Below are positions 45,786-58,757 of a stretch of 64,000 nt of DNA, piece after piece (positions within the stretch are counted from its first letter, which is position 1; each line of letters starts with the position of its first letter). The notes below the pieces were generated by a model, which ran no database searches, had not been told where the DNA came from, and was given only the letters and a program-made list of their open reading frames with translations. The DNA is taken from the NCBI GenBank assembly GCA_946122785.1, contig CAMGYJ010000008.1, forward strand, positions 1,651,912 to 1,715,911. Direction: 5' to 3'. The translations under genes and the position numbers were made by a program. The DNA comes from Linum tenue (taxonomy: Eukaryota; Streptophyta; Magnoliopsida; Malpighiales; Linaceae).

Positions 45786-48635
45786 TGATAAGATCACTTT
45801 AACTTGAATTTGTTTTCTCACATCACTAAAAAAGTATTTTTCTGCCTCCTAATTAAAAAATTGGGTTAGAGTGGTGTACTTTTTGAGTATACTATCCTCC
45901 AGACACTCTTATTGAGATGTTTATATCTAGACCGTGAATTAGACCGAGTTTGGAGTATAATATTATACCTTAATCTTTAATGAATAAAACACAGACCTTG
46001 CTTCTTTAAATTCAAACTCGTAGTTCAATTTAATAGAAAACAATAATTAACCATTGATCAGATTGGTCGGAGCTCATCGAAGCACATCTAACGATCAAAT
46101 CACTTGAATTATACTATACTCTGAAGTATATCAGTCTTTAATATATATGGCAAAGGATAGCGTATGTCTGGCGTATGCTATATGCCTGTGTTCACACCTT
46201 TTATATTTACTATAATGATTTTGACGAATCAGAACCGTTGATTTTCATTTTAAGATTTAATTAATCTTATAGTTTGGGTTAGAGAATTGGGGACTGATGT
46301 CACCCATTAGAGGTTAGAGTATAGTATCATGCGCCAAACTCAGGTTGATTCATAGTCTAAATAATAAAACTCGACGAACATAACGGTAATGTATGCGTAA
46401 GCTAGCCTGAAAACTATATATATATATATATAGATAGATTCTGGTCCAATTGTACACATTTTACCCTTTATTTCTTAATAGTTTGGCTTTGCATTTCATC
46501 ATCCGTCGACATATATCATGCTAGGTTGTGCTTGTTTTGATACATTTCAGGTCCTAGCACGTGTGGAAGGGTCGAGGACGAGTTTCGGGACGATCAGAGG
46601 TCGAAAAGCGCAGAAATCGAAGAAAATTCCAAAGTCACGGTCCCATGACCGTGAAGCGCGGGCGCCCAGGAAAGCAGACGCAGTTCACGGTCTAAGCAGT
46701 GAGTTCACGATCACTAGGACTGTGAACTAGAACCAGAAACCGTGAATCGCAGTGCGTCCAGAGAAGTTTTAGAGGTTACTGACGCCATGGCAGTTCACGG
46801 TTGTAAGAACGTGAATTGGAGCCATGGACCGTGAACTCCATAAGTGAAGCGGTGCGTTTTGATAAGTGTTCACGGTCCCGGCCTGATTTCACGGCCGTGA
46901 ACTATGTGCGACTGGGTTTAAATAGAGAGGTAAAAGGAGGAAAATATGGAGCTTTTTGGAGGGTTTTAATTTTCTCAATAAATGGGATTTTCTAGTGAGA
47001 GATCATGGTTTGCTCTTCCCATACTAGAAAGTGAAAAGGCCATTCAAAGGAGGAAGAAGGAGATTGAGCTGAATTCAAACTTGATGATTGAAGATCTCTT
47101 CTTCTCAAGGGAGATTCAAGAAAAGAGGACGGAAGATTTTCATCTCTCCATGGTTCTTTCTCTCCTTTTTGTTGTTTCTTCTACCTAGGTATGGATTAGC
47201 CTTCGTACTCACTTGGGTATTGTGAATCCTAGTCTAGATGTGTGTTAGGATGTAAGAACTTGATTCTATTATGTTGATTCTGTGTTTTATTTAATATTTG
47301 AGATATTAATCATGAATGATTGGGTGTTGCTTGCATTATCTCATTATTGGGTCAAATTAACCTAGGTGGTGGAAGTTGAAATCCCCCTTTGGCCCATAGG
47401 GAGCATGATCTCCTAGTCACTTGGGTAACCCCTTTTGGGCTAATCTAGGGCAAATACATCAAGTATCGGAGTAGTACCATAATCCCATCATGGTTGATCA
47501 CTCTCTGCCGTCCGGATTAACTTTCGAGGGTTGGGTCTTGCAACCCTTAGTTGATTAGTTAAGAGGGCTAGATCGTCTAGCCTATTGTTGTCATCCTTAG
47601 TCGAAAGGTTAAGAGAGTTAGTCTACTAACTTAATGCAACAATCCTTAATAGGTCAACTAAGAGAGTTTGGATTTCCTCGATTTGTTTGATTAAGAGAGC
47701 TAGGTCTCCTAGCTTATTGTTGCAATCCTTAGCCAAGCGGTTAAGAGAGCTAGGTTCGCTAGCTTATTGTAGCAATCCTTGATTGATCGACGAGGAGGGC
47801 TCGTTTCTAGCTTGTTGCACCCTTCACACTAGAGTTTGTTTCATTGATTCTTAGCATGAGACTAGGGAGAGCAATGCCCGGGTGAGGTCTTCTCATATAG
47901 AATTTCCCTCGATTTTCTTTACTTGGTTGTTTATTTTGCATTTTTCTTAGTTTTAAAACAAAAATTGTTTTGCTAGATAACAAACTAAGCGATTGAAGTA
48001 GGGGTACATGGACCGGCCCGAGTTGACATTTAAACATACTTACCCTATACTGCACCCGGCTAGAGCCCAAGTTTTTAAGCTCTAGCTCGATGCAACATAG
48101 GGCAATTACGTTTTAATTGTCAAACCCGGGCCGGTTTATGTACCCCTACTTCAGTCGCTTAAGTTGCTGTCTACCAAAACGGTTTTGGGTTTAAAACTAT
48201 GAAAACTACAAATGAAACCAAGCAATTAAATTTCAATGAAATAAACTCTTGTGATTTTATGTTATATCATCGTATTAGACTAATACTATCAATTAAATTT
48301 CAAAATTTGATGTATTATGGCCACTTTTGGAGTTGGTTGGATTGAATGCTCCCAAAAAAGTGGTGGCATCTATCGTACCATGGGTAAAATCTAGGGTACG
48401 ACATACCTTAAGTAAGAAAACACTATAGAGGCCCAGTATTAACCGGATTTTTGGCATAGTACTATATCGTAATCCTTGATGAGTGAACACTAGATCTTAG
48501 TTTTCTAAATTATAAAGCTGTCGCGACATCCTCGTCGGTCGTATTGTCAGGTTTTTAAGGCCAGCTGCCCTCCAGGAGCAACAAAAAGCAGATGAAGCAG
48601 TCGGTACCCGGTCCGTCATCATTAGTGAGCATCAG

Positions 48636-48920
48636 TTGGAAGGAAATCAGGCGCATCTAGCTGGGGAACAATCCGAGAAGACGCCCTCTTTCGAACCACT
48701 GCTAGTCGATCATCCACCAATGGAGAAGGGGAAGAAGTCACGTGAGCCCTCACCGCCATCAGAATTCGATGCACTAACCACTGTGTGCGCCGTCCAAAGA
48801 TCGGCGATCCGAATTCCATATCTGCGATGTAGCACTTTGGCCATGCTGCTGCCGGTATGCGGAAGTCATTCGGTTTGGGTCCCTAGTGCTGCTTTTGCAA
48901 TGTTATGGTTCGAACATTGA
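48636..48920 (+). CDS. Hypothetical 94-codon ORF (copy B)
   Basis: Same frame and length as 29397-29681, with a few replacements (EQSEKTPSFE, for example). No recognised domain. See copy A for the description; confidence that it is expressed is low. Confidence 0.3.
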   Translation: MEGNQAHLAGEQSEKTPSFEPLLVDHPPMEKGKKSREPSPPSEFDALTTVCAVQRSAIRIPYLRCSTLAMLLPVCGSHSVWVPSAAFAMLWFEH

Positions 48921-49909
48921 TGTCGAATGGCGGAGGAAGAATGACGTCTGTGTAATGGTTGTCGGCTCTGTTTCTGCAACTGCGGCACTAGCCCAACTAC
49001 TGAATTTTTTTCTTATTTAGAAAACTTAAAATGTGATTGGCCACCATGAATGTTGTTGTTTTGATTGATTTTATTTTTTATATTATATATTTTTCTTATA
49101 TTAAATTAATTTTTGAATTAAAAAATAATATGATGTCAATGACTTGGCATCACATCAACAAAAAGTCAACATTAAGTTGATCACCGTCTGGTCAACCGTT
49201 ATCTATAATGATCAACGGATCGTTGGGACATAAATGACTCACAACTATCATAGGTTGGGACATAAATGAAATATTGAATAGTTCGAGACACATATGACAC
49301 TTTCTTGGTAGTTTGAATTTTCCGGTGGTATTAGCCTTAATTAAATTGATCTTAGTGTATGAGATTTATAGAATTAATACCTATATTTTAATCTTTAAGG
49401 GTATGGGAATAGTACCATATGCCAAACTCTGGTAAATTTAAGGACTAAGTAGCGTACTCTAGGCGTACGCTCTACGCCTATGGTCACACCTATTATTTGT
49501 ACTTGGATAATTCCTACCAATCATAACGGTTGGTTATAATTTTGAGATTAAATAAATCTTATTGTTTAGGTTAGAGAATTGGGAACTCGGGTTCACCCAT
49601 TCGAGGTTAGGGTATAGTATCATGTCTCAAACTCCTTCTAATTTAAGATCTAAATAACAAAAATGACATGTGTACAATAAGATAAGTGTACAAAGTGGGT
49701 TTAGCCATCAAAACCATAAGAAGCTTGAAGTTTGGGTTATGCACTAGAAGAGGAGGAAGGGTGTTGCAGCTCGATAAATACTTTGCTTCCGTTTGCTGGA
49801 TACTGCTCGCTAAATCCAGAAATTGGGTGATCTAAATTGATAAGGAAGATAAAAAGAACTCCTGATGAGAGGGCATTTTGTGTCACATGATCGGTAACCC
49901 TATTCAGTC

Positions 49910-51465
49910 GACGAGAAACAAGATAGTACGAAACCCAGCAAAGTGAGAAGCCAAGCTCCGAGCATCCTCCAATATAGGTCCAATCAGATCATGAGCCAAG
50001 TCATCTCCCAACATCCGCCGAGTCAATTGTTGAGAATCCCCATGAAATTTGACAGAAAAAAAGAATGTGCTATGCACCAGTGTATGGCATCACATAAATC
50101 TAAACTTTCCATAACAAAGGGATCATGTATTCCACCATAATAGTTCCCCGATTGCAAAAACAACATCACATGTTGCTTGAAAACCTACGAAGCCAATATT
50201 GCCCCATTGGCCACGCTTGATCGCCATCAAGCCATACATTTATTGTGCCCGAGGACGTCTCTCCGAGATTAGGGGTACTGCTGCTAGGACGACGGGCTGC
50301 TGAGTTGGCCGATTGTCCATTACCACATCTGGGGAGACTAGGAGGATCCTACTCCACCGCCCTCAAGTCTTCCACTTGCTTATGATACTGTCGGTACAAA
50401 TCATGTGGAAGGTATTGAATGCATCCATTAAATGCCTAACACCTCCCTTTCCAAAGTCTCCAGAGAATGGAAAAAAAAAAGTTAGCTAATTCCATTTTTC
50501 AAAGGTTCATGGAGAAGAAAGAGGTAGCTCCATGCATCATTTGGAGCCACCCACCAAGAATAATACTTATGCCTTCAAGGTTTGGCCACATTAAACCATT
50601 TAAAATCTTGAAATCTTAACCCACCCTCAAACTTACTCTGACAGATTGCACTCCAAGATATCCAGTGAATGCCATTCTCTTTGTTTTTTCATGCCCACCA
50701 AAACTTAGATAGCTAACTACTACATCTGCGACACGTTTCTTGAGGTAGTTGAAAGACCGACATAGAACAAATAGGTCTAGCAGCCCCCAATCGCCTTTAT
50801 AACTATCTCTTTTGGTGCTAGTGACATCGCCTTAGTCTTCCAACTACAAATTCGCGCTGCCAAATCTTCCTCTATGAACTGAAAGGATATTGACTTAGAG
50901 CATAGGATCTGGGAAGGGAGTTCTGAGTACCTTTCATCATGATTCATGATAGCTACTCCTAAAAACGAACTGATCTCTTGCAGCTCCTGTTCGGAAACAT
51001 TTCCACTCACACAAACAACTAACTTATGCAAATTTACCCACTGCCCACTAAAGATTTCATAGTCAGATAATAATTGAAGCATTGTGGCACATCCAAAGGT
51101 ACAGGGTCGAAGGAAAAGATAGAAATCATCAACGAAAAATAGGCATGAGAGGAGAGGAGCAGACCTATGAACACGTAAGTCATGAAGTGAAATATTGTCT
51201 ATGGCTTGACTTATCTTTGCTGCGAAGGCTTCAGTATAAATTCAGAACAGAAGAGGTGACAACGGATTGCCTTGACTGATTCCTCGTTGTGGCTGGAAGT
51301 GTCCATATTCACTGCCATGGAGAAGAACAGAGAAATGGATGCTCGGATGCAAGCTTTGATCCATTTCATCCACTACTCATAAAACACCATCGACTCCTAA
51401 ACTTGGAAAAGGAACTCCCACTCCATGCGATCGTACTTTTCTCTGTGTTGAGTTTTAGCCCCTTC
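49910..51465 (-). pseudogene. L1-type LINE ORF2 relic (copy B)
   Basis: The minus frame 50777-51082 preserves the RT region after FADD that copy A lost: LLSDYEIFSGQWVNLHKLVV, then QFIEEDLAARICSWKTKAMS and LAPKEIVIKAIGG. This corresponds to the SGQxIN..KS and GWK..LS.AGKE.LIK blocks of plant LINEs. The zf-RVT part present in copy A is missing here because of the 735-bp deletion. The RNase-H-like remainder lies near 49930-50190. Confidence 0.78.
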
Positions 51466-51469
51466 CATT

Positions 51470-52930
51470 ATAAACCCCTAAGAAGGGTTTTGGTCATAAG
51501 TCACGCAAACAAGAAGCTTTGAAACCTCGGGTTAAACTTCCTTGATTAAGAACACAAAAATTGAACTTCCAAACGTGTTTGGGTAAGCTTGTTTGAGCCG
51601 GTCGATGGATGGAAACGAGAGGGAATCCTCACACCTGGGAGGATACACAAACACTATAAGGATGAATTCGAAGTAATCGAGTGGGTTTGCTCGATTATTG
51701 GCTAGCTTCAGCAGGTTTTGATCGCAACCAAAAACCAAGATCAACTAACAACTCACAAGTCGAGAATTTTGGGGTATTCTATGTTATTCAACTCTGACCC
51801 TTACTATACGTTAATGAGGCCTTTTATAGGCTTAAACAATTACAAACAAACTAAAACAAGAAATGAAATTAACCTAATTAAACAAGTAATCCGCAAAGGA
51901 CAAGGAATCCTAATAGGACTCGGATTACAGGCAACTCGAGGTAGCTTCTTTGAGGCCCTCGAAAATTGTCTTCCACGTTGAGCCTCGCTCAACCAATGCC
52001 TTCCCTGGGTTTATGAAGTCTTCTAGTTTCCATTCCAGCTTGAATCAGCCTCTGGACAAGTCCCAAGCTCCAGGTATGAAGCTTCAAAGTAGGCACCCTG
52101 AACTCGTCTGGTGCCTTAGTAAAAAACAGACAACTTCTCGGTTTTTCCATAGCAACTTGGAAGTCTTCTAAAACGCACCTCCAGACTTCTTCCTGAGAAC
52201 CCAAACCCTCTAGCTTGTATTGCAAACTCCAAGGTTCAAAACAAACCCAAGAACACCCATTTCCATTGAGGAAATATAGATATCCAAGCCCCCTAAGTTG
52301 GTGTCCTGGAACACTCAAAACACTTAGCCAAATTCCATGTGTTTTGTTCCTTAACAACCTTACTCCTTGATCAATCCATAGAACCCTAAATGGCAAGCAA
52401 TTTGGGGTCATATCAGGCCCCCTTGTTGAAAAAGCTTTGCCCTCAAAGCTTGCGTCTTCTGAGCTTAAAAAAAATCGCAAAATTGATCCCAAATTGGATC
52501 CAATGCAGGCTGATCGAACACCATTTTCTGGAAATCAAGGGCACTATTCATCTTTGAACAAATTGGGTTTTTTTCCTCAGGGATTTTAGTGCAATTCGAT
52601 ACTTCCCAGAGCTTCGTTGGGCCTCCAATTGAAGTTCTGTACCTGCCTAGAGTCTCGACTCATCGCCATTTTCAACGAATCGTCGAAGGCCCGTTTCTCG
52701 CCATCGTCCGCATTTGAAATTGATGAACCCAGAAATTTGATTCGAAAATTGGGGACTATTTATTCTGGGATTTGCGAAATCAATTGTTGCTTCTGACAGC
52801 TTCCCAGGACCTCCCTCGATGATTCTGTGTCGTCAGTGTGGTCTGAATCGTTCCCAAACTCCCCAACCCATAGCCTCAATTTTTGCTCGTGCTTGCTCGT
52901 TTCCCGGGGCGTTTGAGCTTGAATGTGACA
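51470..52930 (-). repeat. Ty3/gypsy LTR, minus strand (copy B)
   Basis: Counterpart of 32834-34295, ending at ...GAATGTGACA before TGTAGCACTC. It carries short open frames in both copies (for example 51989-52492, minus, 167 codons) that lie wholly within the LTR and have no recognised domain. Confidence 0.65.
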
Positions 52931-53097
52931 TGTAGCACTCTACCCTATACGTATTACCCAATCATATTGTTCATACATTTGCAGCGGAAATAATCTCGGG
53001 TGTTACATTAATTACCAAAATTTACCCAAATAAAATTTTTACATGAATTACACGTGTAATGAGCTAACAGTTCTTGCAACTTACACGTGTGATTTTT

Positions 53098-53600
53098 CCG
53101 CAGTGGAAGTGTTTTTTCGCATTGGTAGTGATTTTTCCGTAGTGGTAGTGTTTTTTTCGCATTGGTAGTGATTTTTTCGGAGTGGTAGTGTTTTTTCGCA
53201 TTGGTAGTGATTTTTTTTGTAGTGGTAGTGTTTTTTTGCATTGGTATTGTTTTTTCTGCATTTGTAGTAATTTTTTCGTAATGGTAGTGTTGTTTCGCAT
53301 TGGTATCGTTTTCCGCATTGGTATTGATTATCATGTAAGTGTATTGCTTTTTAGTGAAATGGTAGTTTTCTTTTTCTGTAGTGGTAGTGTTTTTCACATT
53401 GTTATTATTATTTTATTTTTTTCATTGGTATTGATTATCATGTGATGGTATTGATTTTCATGTATTGATATTGATAAATCTGCAATGACATTGGTGTTTT
53501 GTGAAATGGTAGTGTTTTTATTTCTCGAATGGTATTGATGTTTTATACATTGGTATATTCTATTAATGGATTGATATTATTTTATTGTTGCAGCGGTAGT
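53098..53600. repeat. Minisatellite of about 20-bp units (GCATTGGTAGTG type)
   Basis: Units such as TTTTTCGCATTGGTAGTGA alternate with TTTTTCCGTAGTGGTAGTGT, giving a roughly 40-bp dimer that decays toward the right. A single unit pair occurs at 35735-35775. Minus-strand frames across it (53008-53397) are repetitive Lys/Asn/Thr/His text produced by the repeat, not a credible protein. Confidence 0.85.
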
Positions 53601-54176
53601 AGTTTGGGTGAACGAAAACAAGGAAAGATTGAGAAAAAAAGAAGAAGAGAGATTTGGCAGGAGATTGTGGAAGTGAGAGAAAGAGAGAGAAAATTGTAAT
53701 TAATATATTTTTATAACTTCCTAAAATATAATTTGTTAAAAGAGGTAATTAATAATTTTTTTGTCATACCCAATTTGCCCTTAGTAACCACCTGTCCCGA
53801 CCAAAGTACTCTTACTTGGCATCCTTATACATGATCAATATCTCATCTTGCTTGATCATAATTCATTACTTGGACATGTTCTTGACCTGGCCACAATTGG
53901 CTCAACATAACCAGGAGTCATATAATTGCACTTCCTCGGGATAAACCCTCGTGCAAGTCATCCTCCTTAAACATCATAATATTACCATGAAATATATATT
54001 TTCCCACTTGTACATCCAAATACATCGATCATGAAAAATCATACCCAATCACCTTCTCCAACCATGATAAGGCATATCAACAGTCAAGTCCACAATTTGC
54101 AACATATACACAATCATCACCATAAACAAGGTCCATATCGATTAGGGCAAGTCAATAATATCATACAACAGTCCAG

Positions 54177-54936
54177 GGTTCAACTAGGGATGACAATCAT
54201 ACCCATGCCCACGGGTATCCGACCGCCCTCGACCCAGTCAACGCGGAAAATCCCCGCATTGACCGGGTATGGGGCAGGTATGGGTAAAACCCGCAAAAAG
54301 TTTGATGGGTATGGGGCAGGTATGGTTTTAGCCTCCCTGCCCCATACCCATACTCATACCCGCCCCACCAAAAATATTTCTTCATATATGAAAAATATGT
54401 GAATCAGTTTGCAACCTATCAATAATAGTGAGTATAACTCAAGAAAAATATATAGTAGAAATGCAATTGAGTGGCCACCCAAATCAAAATCTAACTTCTT
54501 TCTCTCAATTTTCCCTTCACTCTTTCACTTTTCCCCCTTTTAACAAAATTATGTTAGTTAATTATTACTTAATTGATGTATTAGTGTAGAGAATAATGAT
54601 TTGGATGACATTGTACTCTACTCTGATATGGATTAATAGACGCTTTAGGATAAAATGTTTTGAATCGTATTAAAAATGATTGTCTCTTTGTCGGCTTCAT
54701 GATATAGTAGGGGTGTTTAATGTTATAATTGAAAATCTACATGTAAATATTTGGTATTATAATGTTGGGTAATTGGGGCGGGTATTACCCATGGGTACCC
54801 GAAACCCATGGGTATGGGGATGGGTTTGCAAAACCTTCCCCCGCATGGGTATGGGGCGGGTATGGGTATAGATATTTGAAAGCGGGGATGGGAATGGTTT
54901 AAGCAAACCCGCCCCATTGCCATCCCTAGGTTCAAC
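54177..54936. mobile_element. Non-autonomous hAT-like element (54185-54928) with 8-bp TSD
   Basis: Begins TAGGGATGACAAT and ends ATTGCCATCCCTA, flanked by an exact GGTTCAAC duplication (54177-54184, 54929-54936). Subterminal regions are packed with CCCATACCC / GGGTATGGGGC words in both orientations. The AT-rich 400-bp centre has no ORF. 744 bp. Ends and 8-bp duplication fit hAT. Confidence 0.88.
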
Positions 54937-55829
54937 ATATAGCACAAAAGTTCATACACCCCTAATCATGTCATTCTAGTTCACCTAGGTCAATTCTAAG
55001 CATCAATATAATTATCGTGATACGACAAAGCCGGTATGCCATGCTAATCCCTCGCCAGTTCTGGTCGTTCAAACACCGGTGTTAGCCTCCTGAACTAAAC
55101 TTCACTTTTCTCAAACAAAATCAGAATCAAAATATGAGATTGTCCTAATATCCCCTGCAGTATCCCTGTCAATGTTAGTACTAAGCTCCGGATAAAATTC
55201 TCAATAAAAACACATCAAACCCTGGCCGGAGCTAAATTCAGCGATCCCGGCTCCGACCTAAATAATAGTTGAAATTCATAGATTAGAACCAGAGGATTAA
55301 TTACCTCGCTGTAGGAAGCTCATATATGAAATCTGGGCTCAATCCGATTTCCGGATACTCCAAAATCCTAATTTGGCTTATCGGAAATTCAAAAAATTAC
55401 TAAACCAAAAACTCGTTTTAAATCTCTAAATCGATAAACTACGATGAATGGATGGATTAGGCATTACTTACGGGATTTTTTGCCGTACAAAACTCTAGAA
55501 TCTGGTTGAGGTTTCCGTTAACCTCTTTGTGCGCCGCTCTGTTTCTCTCGACGGGAAATAAGAAATGGAAGATGGAAATGGACAGGGGCATTAGCTGTAC
55601 ATATATAAATACTAAAGTGGTTCGGTCTCTTAGCTTCTTTTGTTTGTTTATATAAATATATATAATATATTTTTATATTATATATTTATAATTAATACGT
55701 ATACTTATCTGATCGATCGATAATTCGATTTTTGCCGAAATACTATCAAAACACTCGATTTAAATTGCGTAATTTCTAGCAATCGAAATATGGGTTTATC
55801 CGAAACAGGTTGTTACATTATACATCGAT

Positions 55830-58562
55830 TCAGGTTGAATCGACTCCACTTGAGTAATGGGAGAGCTGGCACCATTGGGTTGGATCAACGTGGTCTCCGG
55901 GTCTCCACCCAATAGACCCTCTCTCCTCCTCTATCTCGCCGTCGACAAGTAACATAGTGGCTGCTTCTCGTGCCGGGATGGGTTCCTTACTCTTCGTAGA
56001 GTAGTAAGTACTAGCCTTCGGGCAATTAAACTCGTTCTTATACCCTTCCCTTCCTTTTCTTGAGCCTGATTGAGCTCTAGCTGCCTTTGATCCCTTCGAA
56101 CCTCGATCGAGGGACAGAGGTGCTAGTTTAACCTTCTTCCCTCCATGTGTAAAAGTATAGCAGTTTGACCTACCATGGTGGGTGACTCCACGATCGTACT
56201 GGCATGGTCTTCCCAAGAGGATATGAGCAACGTGCATAGGAGCTACATCACAAAGAAGTCGATCCTTATATTGATCGATTTCAAACTCCACCCATGCTTG
56301 CTTTGTAACCTTCACTGCACCGTGATATTTAAACCAATGGAGGCTATATGGTTTGTGGTGCTGCAATGTGCTCAACCCGAGCTTCCTTACGGTCTCCAAA
56401 CTGACGACGTTGGTGCAGCTTCCTCCGCCTATCACCATCGACGCCTTCTTTCCTTGAATTCGTTATATGATCCGAATTCAAAGAGGACCCTCGAACTCGG
56501 ATGATATGACCAAAGTACGCATCCTTCCTTCTTTTTAAGGATCTTCGAAGCTTTTCTCCAACTTGAACAACTTGAAATAAAAGATAGATGCGGAATCAAT
56601 CAGACAATCCCAACTCGCGATGAAGGGCAATTGGTATATTAAACCAATCGGACAACACCAACTCGTGGAAAAGGGGAAATTGATATAGGGTAGATGCTCG
56701 CCACAACTATATGTGTTCTCTAGTTGATAAGACACACGTGAAACTCCTAAAGACTCTCAACAGAAGCTTGCACAAAACGTTCCTATGGAACTTGAGTAAA
56801 ACTCTTGAATTGATTTATGAATATTGAGTATAAAATTCGTAGCTCTTACACCCTCTATTTATAGAGGTCATAGAAACATAAATCTAACCTAAAAGGAATA
56901 GGAAAAAAACTCAAACTAACTAGGAAACATAATACTACTTAAATAAGGACTATAACTCATTTTTATAACTAAAGGAAGCTCCTTACTAGCTAAGTATTCT
57001 CCAAACACGTTTTTAATGCTTAAGGAAGCTCCTTAGTGGTTAAGCAATCTCTTTCCTTGTCCTTTTCACATTTGGACGACTTGGGCAGCAAGGATGGAAG
57101 TTTTGGGCTCTGAGAAATGTTATAGGCCGGATCCTTAACGTATTCTCCATTTTATCCATCAAGAATGCTCCCAGTTGATCCTTAAATCGTTGAATTCGAA
57201 CCTTCATTTTGGGACCACGAGAATTGAATCTCGCTAGTCGTAATCGCATCAATTCTGTAGCAGGTATGGAACAAGTTGTCACGCTGCTAGATTTCACAAA
57301 CCGCCTCAACGGTGAGGGCTCTCCTGTTGACGAGGAAATGTCCACCTGGAGCCTCCATCTCTATGTTCTCATCCACCTCCTCGTCTGTGTTCTCCGTAGC
57401 CGCTTCCTTCTCCTTTTCCTCATTGTCGGAGTAGTATTCCCCATCACGCAGAATTAATGCCTTCGGATTGGGGCATTGGAAGGACTTGTGCCCTCTTCCA
57501 TGGCACTTGTAGCATGTCAACCGGCTAATTGAGCTTCCTGGTCGGTCCTGATTGCCTTGCTGGGGAATTGGCTTCAAGTGCACAACACGAATTGGAGATG
57601 GTGCGGCGGCTGGAGAAATTTTTGGGGCATTGCTTGGTTTGGGCTTGACCACTCGCCTTGCAGCGCCTTGCTTCAACTGCCTCTCGATCTTGATATCCAA
57701 GTGGGTGGAGTCCTCCAAATCAATAAAGTGGCGAAGCTTCAATTTGTATCGAATTTCTTTGTTCAGCCTAGACAGGAACCGCGAAATTGTCGCCTTGGAA
57801 TCTTCTCGTATATCAGCTATGGTCAAGACAATTCCAATTCTCTAGCATAATCTTCCACCGTGCAAGATCCCTGACGAATTGCTTGCAGAGACTCATGCAA
57901 TTCGAGTCAGTAATAAGTGGGAATGAACTTTTCTCGCATAAATCCCCACAGTTCTTTCAAGGTTGTAATTTCAACCTGCATATTCCGCCGTCGCCGCACC
58001 TGGAACTCGTAGGTTGCTAAGAGCAATTTCTGGTTCTCAAAATATGTCCACATCGAAAGAACAAGAGAATCTTCCTCTCCCAATCCAAGTATGCCGACGC
58101 ATTTGTCGTCCCATGAAACGTTGAGATCGATAATTTAATTCCACGCAATTCCGACACCGGAGGATCGTCGTCATGTTCAGCTCGGGCAAAATCGATTTGT
58201 CGTCGATTGTGGGGTCTATAATCGATGGGATTGACTTCTAGAGTCATTAGTTCTCGTTCCAGGTCTCGAAACCGATCCACCAGATCTTGATTGACGTCTG
58301 GGACTCTATTCCGCGGCGAATTGCCAAAATTCGCCGGTAGAGTTTGTTGAGGCTCAAGTTGAACCTGTGCTCCGTCCGGGGTCGTCGGAGCTGGTCTTTG
58401 TTGGCTAATCAACGCGACCCTCTGATTCAACTCATCAAACTTGGACGAGACAACTTTAAACTTCTCGTCCTGTTTGGTCAGTTGCGTATGAAACAGGGCA
58501 ACAACCTGTTGCTGGAAAAACTGCTGCAGCTTAGCCATCGTGACGGGCTGCTGATCTCCCAT
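55830..58562 (-). pseudogene. Ty3/gypsy gag-protease relic, no RT or integrase
   Basis: Minus strand. 58017-58562 is the gag N-terminal part (MGDQQPVTMAKLQQFFQQQV, then STFHGTTNASAYLDWERKIL). 57287-57826 is the gag C-terminal part with a CCHC knuckle (CYKCHGRGHKSFQC) and an acidic tail. 55830-56438 is the protease (VIGGGSCTNVVSLETVRKLG, then CDVAPMHVAHILLGRPCQYD). The usual catalytic Asp of the DGGSC motif is Gly here. RT, RNase H and integrase, expected next, are absent: the frame stops at 55830, 13 bp from another LTR. Frames are broken between gag parts, and about 0.8 kb of foreign sequence separates gag from protease. Confidence 0.85.
56470..57250 (-). repeat. LTR-like insertion between gag and protease
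   Basis: The protein text breaks at NLFHTCYRI (about 57250) and resumes at the protease near 56440. Between them the minus strand has a TATA-type CTCTATAAATAGAGGGTG (about 56850-56870) and an AT-rich run typical of an LTR U3/R. Preceding it is a frame (57040-57345) that may be the tail of another pol. Borders and duplication are not resolved. Confidence 0.4.
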
Positions 58563-58613
58563 AGATACGTCCTCCTCGTCCCTTGCAGTTGTATGTCATG
58601 CTCAGACAACTTG

Positions 58614-58675
58614 TTCTTCTTCTTCTTCTTCTTCTTCTTCTTCTTCTTCTTCTTCTTCTTCTTTTTCTTCTTCTC
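58614..58675. repeat. (TTC)n microsatellite
   Basis: About 62 bases of CTT/TTC with one T-rich interruption, just upstream (minus sense) of the gag ATG at 58562. On the minus strand it would read as poly-Lys/Glu or a GAA run in the leader. Likely length-variable. Confidence 0.95.
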
Positions 58676-58757
58676 TGAAAGCAATACAGGGGGTTCCCTA
58701 GCAACATGGCCTTTCAATCGAGTCTAGTTCGTCGTATCCTTCGTCGTCCTCGATGCC

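Larger units (their letters stand above)
45565..53083 (+). repeat. Long duplicated block, copy B
   Basis: Direct copy of 26335-34448, beginning at ACGATGCCGAGCTGGCT. It lacks the 735-bp segment of A (joint at about 50585) and keeps about 124 bp missing from A (50939-51062). The LTR relic starts near 46433, its palindromic junction spans about 47945-48210, the conserved ORF is 48636-48920, the LINE relic is 49910-51465 (minus) and the gypsy LTR is 51470-52930 (minus). Confidence 0.92.
52931..55817 (-). repeat. Gypsy-type LTR (TGTAACA family), minus strand, with nested insertions
   Basis: The right border reads, on the minus strand, TGTAACAACCTGTTTCGG at 55817. The left border ends ...GAGTGCTACA at 52931. 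The composition and terminal TG...CA fit an LTR, but I see no purine tract or primer site next to either end and no matching flanks, so solo or truncated status is open. It contains a minisatellite/MITE-like insert (about 53085-53790) and a hAT-like element (54185-54928). Confidence 0.5.

Noticed and set aside
51989..52492. 167-codon minus-strand ORF present in both duplicated copies (also 33353-33856)
   Set aside because: It lies wholly inside the gypsy LTR and has no recognisable domain. Its conservation follows from the recent duplication.
53008..53397. Long minus-strand frames of repetitive Lys/Asn/Thr/His text
   Set aside because: They are the translation of the minisatellite. Two frames give similar repetitive text, which is expected from a unit length not divisible by three.
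58478..58717. Frame with a poly-Lys run
   Set aside because: Produced by the (TTC)n microsatellite read on the minus strand, in the leader of the gypsy relic.
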